64,000 nucleotides of DNA, taken from NCBI GenBank assembly GCA_036250195.1, contig JAVHZZ010000006.1, forward strand, positions 172,033,624 to 172,097,623, written 5' to 3'. Each line of letters opens with the position of its first letter. The first letter of the stretch is position 1. A model generated the notes under the pieces. The model saw only the letters and a program-made list of their open reading frames with translations. It made no database searches and was not told where the DNA came from. This DNA comes from Mixophyes australis. Its lineage: Eukaryota; Chordata; Amphibia; Anura; Limnodynastidae. The position numbers and the translations under genes are program-made. Shown piece after piece: positions 35,566 to 47,753 of this stretch.

Positions 35566-38500
35566 GTGTGCATTGCAACCTAATCTCATCTTCTCTCTCT
35601 AATGAGTGCTGATTGCCTTTGTTGCTCAGGTAAAACATCTCCCTCATCCAAGCATCTTCTCCCCTCTACACTTCTGACACTCTTTCTTTGTGTACTCCCA
35701 ACTGCATCTCACCTTCTTCTGTTGGGAACACTTCCTTTCTAGAATTCTCTCAGCCCAGTTCACCTCTGTGGGGTGAGTTTTCCATTGGGCTCTGAAACTT
35801 TCTTCACTGTGCTCTCTCAGCCCCTCTTGGTTTTCTCAATGCTGCCTCACTGTTCCTTACAGTACTACCTTCTCCATAGTGTCTCTCTCACACTGGTCCC
35901 TTTCTTATTTAGGTATCTTCCCCTCTTGCAGCGATCCCCCCTCATTTGGGTCTTCCCATTTCTATTAGGGCTCTTTTAATGTGGGAGTTCTCCCCCTAAC
36001 CATTTAATCACATGGCCATCGTGACTTGCTCCCTAGAATACTGGGTGACCCCAGGACCTCCGTCCCTCCGTCCTGGTTTTTGACACAGCTTCTCCTGCTG
36101 CTCCCGGTTCCCACATGACCACTGAGTGGGTGCTTTCGTGCCTTGTCACTCAGCACCGCCTCTTCCTGGTGCAGCCACATTTAGAGAGTATACAACTACT
36201 AACAGTCTGCTGACTGGGCGATATTTTGACTTGTTGCCACAGCAAAAGGTGTACAGTCTTAAATTTATATCCTAATTTACAGAGTTGGAATCCAGAAAGA
36301 AAAGAACCAAGGTAGACAGATGATAGATCACACAAGATTTTTAGAATTGGCGGAAAAAACACATCATTACCCTCTTCTATCTATGACTGGTGCCATGTTG
36401 CTGTGGGAGCAGAAGTGTCAGTGAATCTATGAGTGACAAGCAGATATGAGCCTTTTCATAAATATAGATTTCACAGTCGGCCACTGCTAAGTATTATGAT
36501 TACACTCAGCAATCACGCTTTTCCTAGTGTGGAAGGGAGTCCCCCTGATTTCAATCTCTTGGTGCAGTGGTTTTCATAATGAAGAGTTCATCAATTATTT
36601 TGTCCTGGCAGACTGCGCATCCTGAGGTGGCTACATGTGCACATTGTGAATAAAGACAATGATAAGCTAAGTGATGTGTTACTGCGAGGGCGTGTTTCTG
36701 AAAGGATCACTAGCAGATGGGACTTCTCTTTGTCTACAGCTATCTAATTATCCCAAGCAATTAAACCATTTGAGAGACAGTATTAGTCAGAAGTGGGGAA
36801 TCATTGTTAAGAGTCACACACTGCATACTTGCCAACATCTAAAAAGTAATTCCTGGGGCACTTTAGTATTGAATAGGTGAATCTGTAATTGTTCTATACT
36901 GGCATAATATACCTCTCTCATTGACATGACATGACCACTGGACACGATCATAATGCTAACAATAAAAAGGATTTTACAACTACCCAACATAATATTACCA
37001 ATGAACATGTCCTTATAGACTTCTGTTGCTCTCTATAGGACACTACCTCACCCAATATGACTCAGTCACTGGACATGATCATAATACATATCTATTACAC
37101 TATACATAGTCATATGTCTCTAAACCCCAACATGGCCTGAGCACTGAATATGATATGTAGCCAGAGCACACTTCTGGTGAAACATACCCAAACAACTATT
37201 TGCCTTTTTACTTTGTTTTAGAGTCAGGATGGTAAAGTACTTGACAATATAAATTTTACATGCAGTTTCTTGTGACCCTAAACACTAAATACACGGCTAC
37301 CAGCTCTCTAGTCACCAGCCAGCTTTTATAGCAACAGTCACACTGAACAGTGAGACAAACTGGTTTTTATACCTCACACTCCTTCCACAGCCCTAGCTTG
37401 ATGCACAGGTGACACTCCCACATTCCCTTTAAAAGGGAGTTCGCATCACTTGCTTCTGTTGTGTTTCAGGAAATTCACCGATCAGGAGGAAAAGGGTAAG
37501 TTTTTTTTTTTACCCATCTCCCAGACCGTTGACAAGCCGCCGATTATCGTTACTACTGTATTTAGTAACTGAGAGTCCATTCAACAGTAGGACTATATTG
37601 ACTTCCCTGCAATATTTGAAACAGAAAGTACAACCTTATCGGACATCTTCGGGTTATTAGTCAACCACGACTTCCATGTAGGCTTGACAGAAATTTCCTA
37701 TGAGGACACATATATCCATATTAGGAATTTATGGTTAATAACTGCACATCTGCACTTTTAAATTAGTTTTTTTTTACAATTATATTTACTTCTATGTCTT
37801 TACAGTGCACTGGGGAATCTATGCAATTTTTCCATTTATACTTGCCAGTAAAACCAGATCACTGGAAATACTCATAATACAATAATATTCCACTGCATAC
37901 AGTACAGACATAGGATACTACACCTGCTAGTATGACCTGCCAATTGGAATGATCAAAATAGAATTTTATTATACTCTGTACAATACACCAATTGCCATTC
38001 ATGTTGACACGAGTAGTGCCGCTATATTATATCAGTATCTAGTACCCATGCATGATTATATCAGCAGAACTCAAATACCGGGTATTCATGTGTCCCAATT
38101 GTTCCAGGATTGTTCCTTTTTTCCACTTTAAGCGTCTAGCTCACAAAATTTATATTCCCATAATTCAGACTGTTGATGGATACAAATTAACGGGATAACT
38201 AGGAATAGGCTCTTGTTATTGTTTTACTTAATTTAGCAATCAGAAATAGGTTTACAATGGATTTTATTACCTGAGCAAATGTCAAGTCAAGTTTGAGCGA
38301 TATTTTACTATTAGGCTGTGTATGTTGACACGGAGATGTATATTGTGGATATGGGACACAGAACTATATTCAAAAGTGGGAAATGGGTTTGTATGAACAG
38401 TACTTACTCTTGTGCTGGACCATGGCAAGTATGTCCTTTTTTGCTGTAACTATAGTATTTTCTCACTGATGCCTGTCCCAGCATATTCCTGCATATAACC

Positions 38501-41500
38501 ACAGAGTAAATTTACCTGTATGTGAGTAAATTGTCACTGGCTCACTTGCCGCTAACATGTGAAACTATAAAAATGCAATCTGCAAAGGACTAAAATTTTG
38601 GCTAGGTGTTGTTAGCAGATGCTTAGACCGATTGCCATTCAATATCCAAGCACATGTGCAAACTGGCTTGAACACGTTCAGGTTAAATCTGAATAGTTTA
38701 GTTGTAATTTTTATTGCGAACCAAGAGCTGCAGTGTACGATTTTTCTTTTTTTTTTTTTTTTTTAAATGGTAAATTGCTTTTATACTACTTTTAAATTAA
38801 CCAACAAATAAAATACACACTAATTTAAATGTGAAAGTTAAGTGCATACCTTGAACATTGAACTGCGAATGTGAGTCACAAATTTGTGACTGTAACTTAA
38901 GTTTGGGTTCCATAGATAATTGTACTGTGAACATGTTTGGGGGTCATCAAGCTGGTGAACTTCAGTCAAATTTCAAACTGGTTTGAAGTTTTTGAGCATC
39001 TTTAGTTGCTCGCATTAAGCCTTGCAGGTGTGCCATCTACAGTAGATAATCATATTGCTTAGTTTTTCTGTCAGTCACAGTAACAAAGAAAGATGCTGCT
39101 GCTGATTTGGGAATCAAGTCTCATTTCAAACTGTTGTGTTTCACACTACTACACACTACTACACACTACTACTAGGAATGCTCATGCAAGAGGGATGGTT
39201 GGTTGCAAGGGACAGAAATTTCTTTGTGATCTATGTCTAGTGTTACTACGGAAAACAGAGATTGTGTTCTTGCATGCCAGAAAATATGGACTTGTACCAG
39301 TGAGTGTCCTAAAAACCCAAAGGCTTATTTTAAAATCTTTCAAGGTTCCAGGTCTTTGATACTTAGGGTGCTTCCCACAATTGAGTACCGTCACATATTA
39401 CTTGCTGGGATATTGCATTCTAAAACGCCCATGTACCACCCATCTAGCCTAAAGTTCTGAAAAAGCATTAGACCTAATTCATATCTGTGAACTGCATGGG
39501 TCCTGACACAGCCACCCTCGTAGTTTTATTAGGTTATGGTAAGGGAGTGGTTTGGGAAAAGTATTGAAACTGGTATATTTTGAGCTACATGCTGTGAAGA
39601 CCTTGGCACATGTCATTCACCTTGACAGTTTAATTATAACATTGATGCAAACTTTGTTATGCATGTTTACTTTACTGAACTGTAGAGATTACAATCCGTA
39701 TTTGGTTCCTTTAGACACAGGTGGTGACTTGTCTAAATGCCATAAAGAGCTGGTACTGAGAATCCAGGGATAAATATTTACTTTAAAGAGATGGCTGCTA
39801 AAAATGTTATTTTACAGATGAACCCCGAGCCTCCCAATTTCCTGCACATTGGTGGTCCCATGTCCACTGACTCTGCAATTCCGCAGAGGCTCACCCATAT
39901 TTCTGCCATGTTGCTTTCATTAATGTTCACTCCTTATGTATGAAAAGCTGAAAAAATTTCAATGAATGCATCGCTCATTGCAATGCGTCAATAACATTAG
40001 AACATTAGTAGTAGGCTTACATTGCTGAGCCATCCTGTTTTTAGGCTAACCCGAGCCAACTACTTTATAGGACAATGATGGGAAGAGTATAATAGCTGAC
40101 CACTTCTTTAATAAGTCTTCCTGCTGTGTTACAACACCGACTTGACATTTATTAATTACTTTTTAGAGATTACCCAGCAATATAAACAAAAAAGGTAGAC
40201 AAAAATGATGTAGATCATTAGCAAGAAATGTGATTTTAAGAAAATAAATTTAAGATCCAGTTTACAATTTTAGAAAGTCAGGGTGTGGGGTACATCAATT
40301 TACATCTTGGAAGATGCAGCACAATTTAGAAACTAGGTGATTATTTACATAATTCTACACGATTCCTTCCTCTCTGGTTCTGAATGGTATGTTGGTTAAA
40401 AGTATGTGAATGTCCTCTTTACGTAAGCATCTTGCACACAAAAACAGCTTAGGGTAATGTTGCATGCACAATGTGTTGATTGAATTTCAGTGTCAAACAG
40501 ACGTTTTGCCGCAATGATTTTAAAACTCTATAGAAACTCTGGATACGTCAACATTAGAGACTTAATGGTGAAAAAATGCTGCATCCCAATGTCTTGCAAA
40601 ATCATAGCGTTGCTCAAGGTCAGACTCAGGCGCTATACACGTGAGAGTGATCATCTGGCAGAGGGAAAAAACTAGTGCGTTCCCCACAGTATGTGTGGTA
40701 TAGAAGACTGGGGCACATCTGTTGTTAGTAGCAGTCACTGTGTTACAAAGGATGCTGGTGGCGGCCCCTCCATTTAAATGGGGATCCATGCCCGCTTTAT
40801 GTGAGTCAGCTCTTACTGCCCCTTTTGCCTCCTGTGGCCTCCCATAGTATGGAGTCCTGGCCTAATTAGTCTATCTGCATCCCCCAGGTTTGGTTTCCAC
40901 CTCACTGTAGAGAGACAATTCCTGGTGTACACGAATGGTGAAGCAGACGAGGACAGTACACTTAATTAGTCTGTGTCTTTATGATGGATAATGCTGCCTA
41001 TACCCCTCTCTGGGAAGAAATATACTCAAAAATTGTTAAGAGGAATCATTTTACAACACAGAACAAAATATGCTGCGACCGCTGCTTGGCTCTAACATCT
41101 CATTGAATTACATTAGACAGTTTTTTCAACAAAGAAATGAATCGCTTACAAAGACTGTTGTGTGTCACCTTTGCCAGTGTTTATAGCTTCTACTACTGCC
41201 AGTGTGATTCCCTGGAACTGTGGTATCACTTAATTAACATTTTCAGTACCATGTGACATAATATGCATCATTGTCTCAGCCGGAGCTAGATACAGAACTA
41301 CATTTGGGAACTACAATTGCGGAGATCCCTTATAGTGGTGAGAAAGTTCAAGAAGGTCCTGGTAGTGGATCGAAGCAGAGAGGAGCGTACAATAAAGCAC
41401 GAATGCAGAATAGAAGTGACAGTTTTATTTTAAAGGTAATAGGAGTCAGCCTGCAAATGATAGGAGGGAGTTGGTAAATGTGGTTGGGGAGTGAAGTACA

Positions 41501-41923
41501 GGAAGGAGGTGTCAGTGAGGAGATCGTGAATGAAGTTTAAAGATAACAGTAACGAGGCATTAATAAAGAGTATAAAACTTGTCAGAGCAGCAGCAAAAGT
41601 TATATAATAAAGAACAACTACAAGAACAAGTGGAAATTAAGAATTATTATTGGACTGAATCTTCAGCTTTACACATACTAGTGTTCAGTGTTAAGCGTGA
41701 TAGAAACAGCACTGAAGCTAAAGTAAAATCCACAGTATCTGGTGACAGAGAGAAATTGGGTGTGTTTCCAAACATGTCACCTTTATACCTGTATAGTACT
41801 ACTCTCATATTGTTGAGCAACTTTGTGTTATATGGAATAAATTCAAGAAAATTATCATTCAAGAGCTATTTTAACGTAACCATCAGTAAAATACTGTAGT
41901 TACACAAAATCCTTATTTATACA
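35566..41923. other. large unassigned region
   Basis: More than 6 kb without a supported gene or named transposon. Minor structure: a loose repeat of GACATGA.CACTGGACA.GATCATAAT-like segments around 36926, 37058 and 37130; a short ACTACTACAC triplet at 39140-39175; and a 26-bp candidate exon-like segment at 37470. It may hold single-copy intergenic or intronic DNA and old, unrecognised repeats. Confidence 0.4.
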
Positions 41924-41976
41924 AAGCATAAAGCGCTACGGAATATGTTGGCGCTATATAAATAAATGCTGGTGAT
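41924..41976 (+). mobile_element. L2-like LINE 3' tail fragment
   Basis: AAAGCGCTACGGAATATGTTGG, then CGCTATATAAATAAATG. It lies just upstream of the RT-containing L2-like fragment, without being part of it. Confidence 0.7.
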
Positions 41977-42019
41977 AAAGTCATCATTTAAGTACTGCGA
42001 GATAATAATCCTTCTCCGT

Positions 42020-43319
42020 ATCCACGTCTGGTTCTTCCTCCACCCCCTCCCCTCTCCCTGTTGGAGTCCCTCAGGGCTCTGTTCTTGGCCCTTTACTCTT
42101 TTCGCTCTATACTTCCTCCCTTGTGGCTCTCATCTCCTCTTTCGGTCTTCAGTATCACCTATATGCTGATGATATTCAACTCTACATCTCTTCTCCTGAT
42201 CTTTCCTCCTCCCTCCTCTCTCGTGTAACTGACTGCCTCTCAGCCATCTCATCCTGGATGTCCCCTCGCTTTCTTAAAATTAACATCTCCAAAACCGAAC
42301 TCATTGTCTTTCCCCCACCCAGGCTCCCTTCCCACCATGACCTCTCTATCGTTGTTAACAACTCCACTATCTCCTCTGTCACCCAACTCCGCTGCCTAGG
42401 TGTCACTCTCGACTCCTCTCTCTCTTTTGCCCCCACATTCAATCCCTTGCCCAAGCCTGTTGCTTCCAACTCCGTAACATTGCCCGCATCCGTCCCTTCC
42501 TCTCTCAAGATGCCACCAAAACTATCATCCATGCTCTCATCATCTCCCGTCTCGACTACTGCAACCTCCTCCTTACTGGCCTCCCCTGCTCCCGCCTTGC
42601 CCCCCTCCGCTCTATACTCAATGCGGCTGCGAGATTCATCTTCCTCTTACGCCGCTCCTCCTCTGCCTCCCCTCTCTGTCTTTCCTTACACTGGCTCCCC
42701 TTCCCCTACAGAATCCTTTTCAAACTCCTCACCACCACTTACAAGGCTCTCTCTCAGTCTACTGCCCCTTACATCTCTAACCTCCTCTCCATTCACACTC
42801 CCGCCCGCTCCCTGCGCTCAGCCAATGATCGCCGCCTCTCCTCCACTCTGATCACCTCTTCCCACTCTAGAATCCAAGACTTCTCCCGTGCTGCCCCCCT
42901 TCACTGGAACGACCTCCCTCGCTCCATTCGTCTCTCACCCAATCTGTGCTCCTTCAAGCGGGCTCTTAAAACTCACCTGTTCCTTAAGGCCTACCAACCA
43001 TCCACTTAACCTCTCACCTCTTCTGGTTCTCCCCTGCCTTTCTCTCTCCCCGTTGCTTCACTGGCTCCCTTATGTACCTGATTCTGTTTACCCTCCCTTA
43101 GGATGTAAGCTCGTATGAGCAGGGCCCATCTTCCCTCCTGTCTCCATACCTGTTCTTCCACTCCGTCTCTACTGTATCTGCCTGCCTGGAGTTTCTGAAG
43201 TACTGGTACTTTGTGTTTATTGTTCTGTACTGTCTTACCCTGTATAGTCTACTGTTTGTACCATGTACGGCGCTGCGGAAACCTTGTGGCGCCTTACAAA
43301 TAAACAATAATAATAATAA
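42020..43319 (+). mobile_element. 5'-truncated L2/CR1-like LINE
   Basis: Contains the C-terminal half of the reverse transcriptase and a 3' UTR with GGATGTAAGCTCGTATGAGC, and ends CGGCGCTGCGGAAACCTTGT, GGCGCC, TTACAAATAAA and (AAT)n, the 3' hallmark of this group. 5' truncation is the normal result of incomplete reverse transcription. Confidence 0.88.
42027..43008 (+). pseudogene. L2-like reverse transcriptase C-terminal part, one frameshift
   Basis: Starts inside the RT with [14 protein letters not shown] at 42060 and [13 protein letters not shown] (catalytic YADD) near 42150, and continues through [17 protein letters not shown] and [17 protein letters not shown] one-base loss near 42436 (CCCCC run) shifts the frame. 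After it the downstream frame resumes the family's usual [13 protein letters not shown] and WNDLP motifs and runs to a stop at about 43008. Apart from truncation and this lesion it is well preserved. Confidence 0.87.
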
Positions 43320-43321
43320 CA

Positions 43322-44521
43322 CATTAAAAGACTGAAGGAGAATGAAATACTGAAAAAGATGTCCCACTTCCAAAATCCATAACTATAATTCACTGTGAAA
43401 AGAATCATTCAGGCCTGCTACGTACATCAAGTGAACCAATCAATGAACATTGTATTGATAATAATTTAATTAATGTATACATTGGGTGTATGGAAGAGAG
43501 ACATGTTCTGGAACCATTAATTGACCTTTGAGGGGAGTATGTCAGACTTTTGAGTGTCACTAGTGGGAATTAACGGCTGTAAAGCTTTAGAAATGTGGTA
43601 ACTAGTTTATTATAAATCATATTCATTTTATAGTAAAGAACATTGTTATAAATATAAGAGTTGTATTGTTAAAATTCATATTGATTTGTACGAAGAATGG
43701 AGTGAATAGGGAATGGTGCAATTACTTGGGTAAATAAGGGTAGAATTTTATTGTCATTAATTTATTGAGAATTGTGCAATCGGATAACGGGAGGTTAATT
43801 TATAACAAGAATAGTATTGTATTGGCAAATCAAAAGTTTATTAAATATATCAAAAGTTTTTTAAATACTTAATCGCATAAAACTGGCTTTTGGATTGTTC
43901 AAAACTTCCCGTTTCTTATGGCATCATATTATTTGTGTGTCTGGCGGCGTCTCTGCCATGGGGTGTGGTGCCGCAGAGTCCATTGACAAGAAGATTGAAG
44001 CAAGGTCAACTAACACAGGCCTGAGCGGTACACCTCAAGGTATTGCACATATCCATCACATTATCACAGAACATCTATCACAACACCTAAGGACCTCATA
44101 TAACCAACTTGGGGTTTATAATGACCAGGTTGTTGCCGCAGTATGTCTGGCCTTTGTTTAGCCAATCTAAATAGTTTGTTTAGGCAATCAAGTTAATAGT
44201 TCAGTATTTGGTGCTTAGGAAGGACTGGCTTGTAGAGTGAGTTGTCGAAACTGCCTTGTACACTTCATGTTGTAACATGAAACCAAACATCCTCAGCTAG
44301 TTATATGAAGTGTACTGGTAGAAAACATATATCATACATCATGAGTTTCCTAAAATATGCTTATTGACTGGCTAAAATACATGTTTTAAGATAGAATACA
44401 TTTAATAAAATTGTACACTTACTGCATTGTTTCCTAATGCACAGTGCAGATCTAAAAAAAATCCCAAAGACATATATTGTTTGAAATATTGCTTTCTAAA
44501 ATTAATGTCTAAATATACATT
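43322..44521. other. unassigned region
   Basis: AT-rich, no supported features. Confidence 0.4.
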
Positions 44522-44529
44522 GCTAAGAT

Positions 44530-45175
44530 CAGTGCTTTTTTTGTAATAAAAAAGGTGGCGGAACTCATATCTTGTTAATATTTTATGAAAAAAAATATAT
44601 ATATATTCAGTTCTTAACATACCTTTAATTTATTGTATTTAAGGCAATTTACAGCGTGAGTAATGTCACTGCTGGAAGCAGGGTGCACACAGATGCAGTG
44701 CTGCTACAGACAGGGCCTGTGCTAGCATGTCTGGCGCCCCCCTGCAAAAAAAATGCAATAATGCTTTGCTTCTTTTAATACAAATCATATAATAAACCTT
44801 TAAGGTCTCCCCACATTCACACTGTGCACATCATGCTGTTTTTATGTCTTTTATGAGACTCTTCCTCATTCTTTTTCTCTCCCTTGCCTTTTTTTAATCT
44901 CCCCTTTCTTTCAAACTGTGGCCCTTTTTCATTATTTTTCTCTCCCTTGCCTTTTCATGCTGTACCCCTTTACTAATTTCCCCCCCCCCCACATGCTGCC
45001 ATTTTTAATTTTTTTTCTCACCAAATGGAGAAGGGAAGAGGGTGCAGCCGCACCGGACATAAGGTGTTTTTTTTTTTTTTTTTTTGTTTTTTAAAGGCCA
45101 GTGGAGAAGCCGCAAACCCTGGTGAAAAAGGAGCTGGAACACCGTTTGGAGCGTTCTACGACTAAAAAAGCCCTA
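44530..45175. mobile_element. short hAT-type element, TSD (G/A)CTAAGAT
   Basis: 646 bp. Ends read CAGTGCTTTTTTTGT and, on the minus strand, TAGGGCTTTTTTAGT. Flanks GCTAAGAT and ACTAAGAT match in 7 of 8 bases, fitting an 8-bp hAT duplication. No coding capacity. A CAGGGCCTGTGCTAGC motif inside (44713) may be the end of another nested element. Confidence 0.75.
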
Positions 45176-45299
45176 ACTAAGATTATTCAGAAACGTATTG
45201 GCAGTCTGCATGGGCTTAATTAAATCTTCTTATATATATGAAATTTTTGTTGGTCTTTAAAGGGCTTGTCACATTAAATTAATTGAAAACTTCCCCCCT

Positions 45300-45844
45300 T
45301 TCTCCACTACTGTTTCAGAGGGGGTTCGTCCTCTGGAACTCTGGCAATTTGTTACTCAAGGTCATGCTACTAACAATTACTAGCAACCTCTGCTGTCCAG
45401 TGTTCATAATCGTCATTAATCATTGGGTCTAATTTGGGCTACTAATGGCAGTCAATTCCAGATTGGTAGAGCACTCTGGGCCTTCAATCAGGGCCAGCAG
45501 TCATTTATAGCTTTATTTCTGACCCATCAGATGTTGTCAGCCCTGCTCTTTGTCCTGGTCATGGAATCAGTGACAACCCAAATATTAATAGAATTAGAGA
45601 TGGTCCATAAGAGCATAAACTATCTCTCTACATGCAGACAATGTATTACTCACAATCACAGAGCTGCGTATATCCCTATACGTCCTATGTAAAGACTTTC
45701 ACAGCTGTGGCCATCTCTCTAATTTCAAATTCAACACTGACAAGATGGAGACCCTAACCCTTAATATGTCCTCTGCAACTGCGCCTTAAGGGTAATTACA
45801 ACTTTCACTGACAACTCCAAAAGATAAAATACTTGGGCATCTAC
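45300..45844 (+). pseudogene. ancient L1-clade LINE relic, part 1 (reverse transcriptase)
   Basis: Frameshifted RT relic: a RQGCPLS-like region degraded to HQMLSALLFVLVMES near 45530, then YADN (catalytic YADD with one change) followed by VLLTITELRISL near 45635, FNTDKMETLTLN near 45745, and KYLGIY up to 45844. The next codons, YLTRHYDLL, continue after the inserted LTR. Confidence 0.75.
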
Positions 45845-46720
45845 TGCAATGTTCATCTTGTCGCTACCAATGAATATTGTCCAATGCGATTATTGTGGTT
45901 CCAATGCACAGAGATTAAAAGAGATTTAATAGCAAAAAATAGCAGGATTACAGCAAGCCATGATGATGCATAACAAGGTATAACATAATACAGAAAAGTA
46001 TAACCAGAATACATTACATTACGCAAGCGCTCCCTGGGCCCAGGTCCAGATTCAGACTTGTAGTCTGCAATCAGGAAAGGAGATTTAATACTGGCCCAGG
46101 GACTTGCTTATATGCAGATTGAGTTAACATAAAAAACAGTGATGATGTCACAATGTACACAAAGATAAACTAAGGTCTTTCTCCATTGGTCCAGGGGTCA
46201 AGTAGTCCAGTACAATGCAGATCATAGGTCAGTTCAAAGGATTCCTCTGATAAAGTGGGGGGTAGCTCACTCTAAAAGATGAGCACATGTTGTGCGTGAC
46301 GGAAACGACCTAATCAAGTTTAAGCCAACCTATAAACAAAGTTCTTTTGAGTATTAATCTCATACCATTTATAACTTGCGATTGCAATATGCGATCATTT
46401 CCCTATTGAGACCGGATTTCAGCTAGTAAAATATAGATTAATATAAGACCAAACTCCACACATTTCTGTGTACCCGAACCATAGTTACCTTTAATGTACA
46501 TTTATCTTTGCATAAATAACCTTTAAGTTTTACTAATAAACTGATGTGAGTTGGAACTTTAATAAATGTGTACTATTTACAAGTGTAAATATGAATGTAA
46601 GTGTGCGTGTGTTATTAATCCGTGCGATTGCGCCATTACACGTGTCTTACTAATTGCAATCGCACTGTAAACCAATATTAATTCATTTGATCGTCTTCAT
46701 CCAATTATTTGACTTCCACA
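45845..46720 (-). mobile_element. solo retroviral LTR, antisense, TSD CTAC
   Basis: 876 bp with TG...CA ends; on the minus strand it starts TGTGGAAGTCAAATAATTGG, matching the start of the provirus LTR (TGTCGAAGT.GTATAATTGG). CTAC is duplicated at 45841-45844 and 46721-46724. It interrupts the L1 relic right after the KYLGIY motif. A diverged member of the same family as 16237 and 23182. Confidence 0.87.
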
Positions 46721-46724
46721 CTAC

Positions 46725-46960
46725 CTGACCAGACACTATGATTTATTGCATGCTGCTAATTTCCCTTCACCTAAATGATACAATAAAACACAATTTGAGG
46801 GACTGCAACTCATATTCATGGCTGGGAAGTGTTATTGCAGTAAAAATGTATGTTTTACAGAGATTACTTTGCCAAAGTAGTGGGACCCCGCTCAATTGAA
46901 CGAAAAGCAGGATACTAGGGGAGAGACCCCACCGAAGTGCTAATGTTGGCACTAGAGATT
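46725..46960 (+). pseudogene. ancient L1-clade LINE relic, part 2
   Basis: Continues the RT C-terminal region: LTRHYDLLHAANFPSP directly after the LTR, then, after a frame change, SYSWLGSVIAVKMYVLQRLL near 46815-46875, a typical L1 'SWLGRI..VKM..LPRLLY' segment. Confidence 0.7.
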
Positions 46961-47129
46961 TTTTTTTAATAACAGACATTTATAAGTTTTGTCATTGTTC
47001 CCATTTTTATGTGTGAAAATACTTGTCTTTGTTAAATGCTTTATACCATGTACTATGACAACTTCCTTGTGTTTGTTACGAGCCGCGGCGGTGCCCAGCC
47101 GCCGCGACTCACTCACCTGCGTCCCGGCC

Positions 47130-47187
47130 GTCGCTATGGCGACCGGGACGTCACTTCCTCTCATGTCCCGGCTGTTGCCGGGGCAAC
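47130..47187 (+). promoter_or_regulatory. two RFX X-box-like palindromes in U3
   Basis: GTCGCTATGGCGAC (47130-47143) and GTTGCCGGGGCAAC (47174-47187). The second fits the RFX consensus GTNRCC-N(0-3)-RGYAAC exactly. The first is one base off the methylated-CpG site bound by RFX1/MDBP. A CRE core (TGACGT on the minus strand, 47148-47153) lies between them. The same sites recur at 52008 and 52052 in the 3' LTR. Binding is inference. Confidence 0.5.
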
Positions 47188-47303
47188 GACTAGACGCTCC
47201 AGCGCTGCGTCCCGGCATTGAGAAGCCGGGCGCATGCGCTCTACGAAATTACTAACCTGCGGGTTAATGAAGTTAGGGGGCTGGTTCCTATCTGAGCCAG
47301 GCC

Positions 47304-47328
47304 CTGATTGGCTGTTTCAAGTATTTAA
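47304..47328 (+). promoter_or_regulatory. Gypsy core promoter: CTGATTGG Y-box and TATTTAA
   Basis: CTGATTGG (reverse CCAAT, NF-Y type) at 47304-47311 and TATTTAA at 47322-47328 place the start of transcription near 47350-47355. Confidence 0.7.
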
Positions 47329-47352
47329 GGCAATGAGGTCTGCCACCTCATT

Positions 47353-47362
47353 GCCGGTTATA
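47353..47362 (+). promoter_or_regulatory. predicted self-primer at the 5' end of the Gypsy RNA
   Basis: GCCGGTTATA, about 30 bases after the TATA-like box. It is the exact reverse complement of the ten bases just after the LTR. Confidence 0.65.
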
Positions 47363-47753
47363 GCTCTGTGCTCCAGTCTGCTTACCTGCTTGTTCCAGTT
47401 CCTGTTCCTGTTCCTTTATCTACGTTTGACTTCCCGTGTATGACCCTTGGCTTCGTATTTGACCTCGCTTGTGTTTCCTGTGACCCTGATCCTTGGCTCG
47501 TTTACCCGGTCTGCTACTTTGCCTGTGACCTCTGACCTCAGCTTGTTCATCGTTACTGTTACCTGCTGCCGACCTTCTGACCTCTGCGTGGACCTGACTC
47601 TTCTTGCCTGGGTTCTCCCCAGCCGGTACACACTTCACGACCCTCTGTCAGTCTGCAGCCCAGTCTGTCCCCACCATCAGGGGCTCCAGTGAACACCTGA
47701 CTGGCAGAGTAGACTCCGGGTTGTGTTGTGCCGGCTGGAGGGGTTCCTAACAT

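Larger units (their letters stand above)
47074..47752 (+). repeat. Gypsy 5' LTR
   Basis: TGTTACGAG...CCTAACA. U3 starts with GC-rich palindromes; promoter elements cluster at 47304-47328; predicted R starts near 47351. Short open frames inside the LTR occur twice because the LTR does, and are not genes. Confidence 0.97.

Noticed and set aside
42182..42532. Minus-strand frame of 116 codons
   Set aside because: Antisense shadow of the L2-like reverse transcriptase.
44713..44760. Another transposon end (CAGGGCCTGTGCTAGC)
   Set aside because: A partner end and a duplication were not found, so it is only mentioned within the enclosing hAT.
47234..47692. Small open frames in the Gypsy LTR (seen again at 52112-52570)
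   Set aside because: Duplicated only because the LTR is duplicated; no start context or domain.
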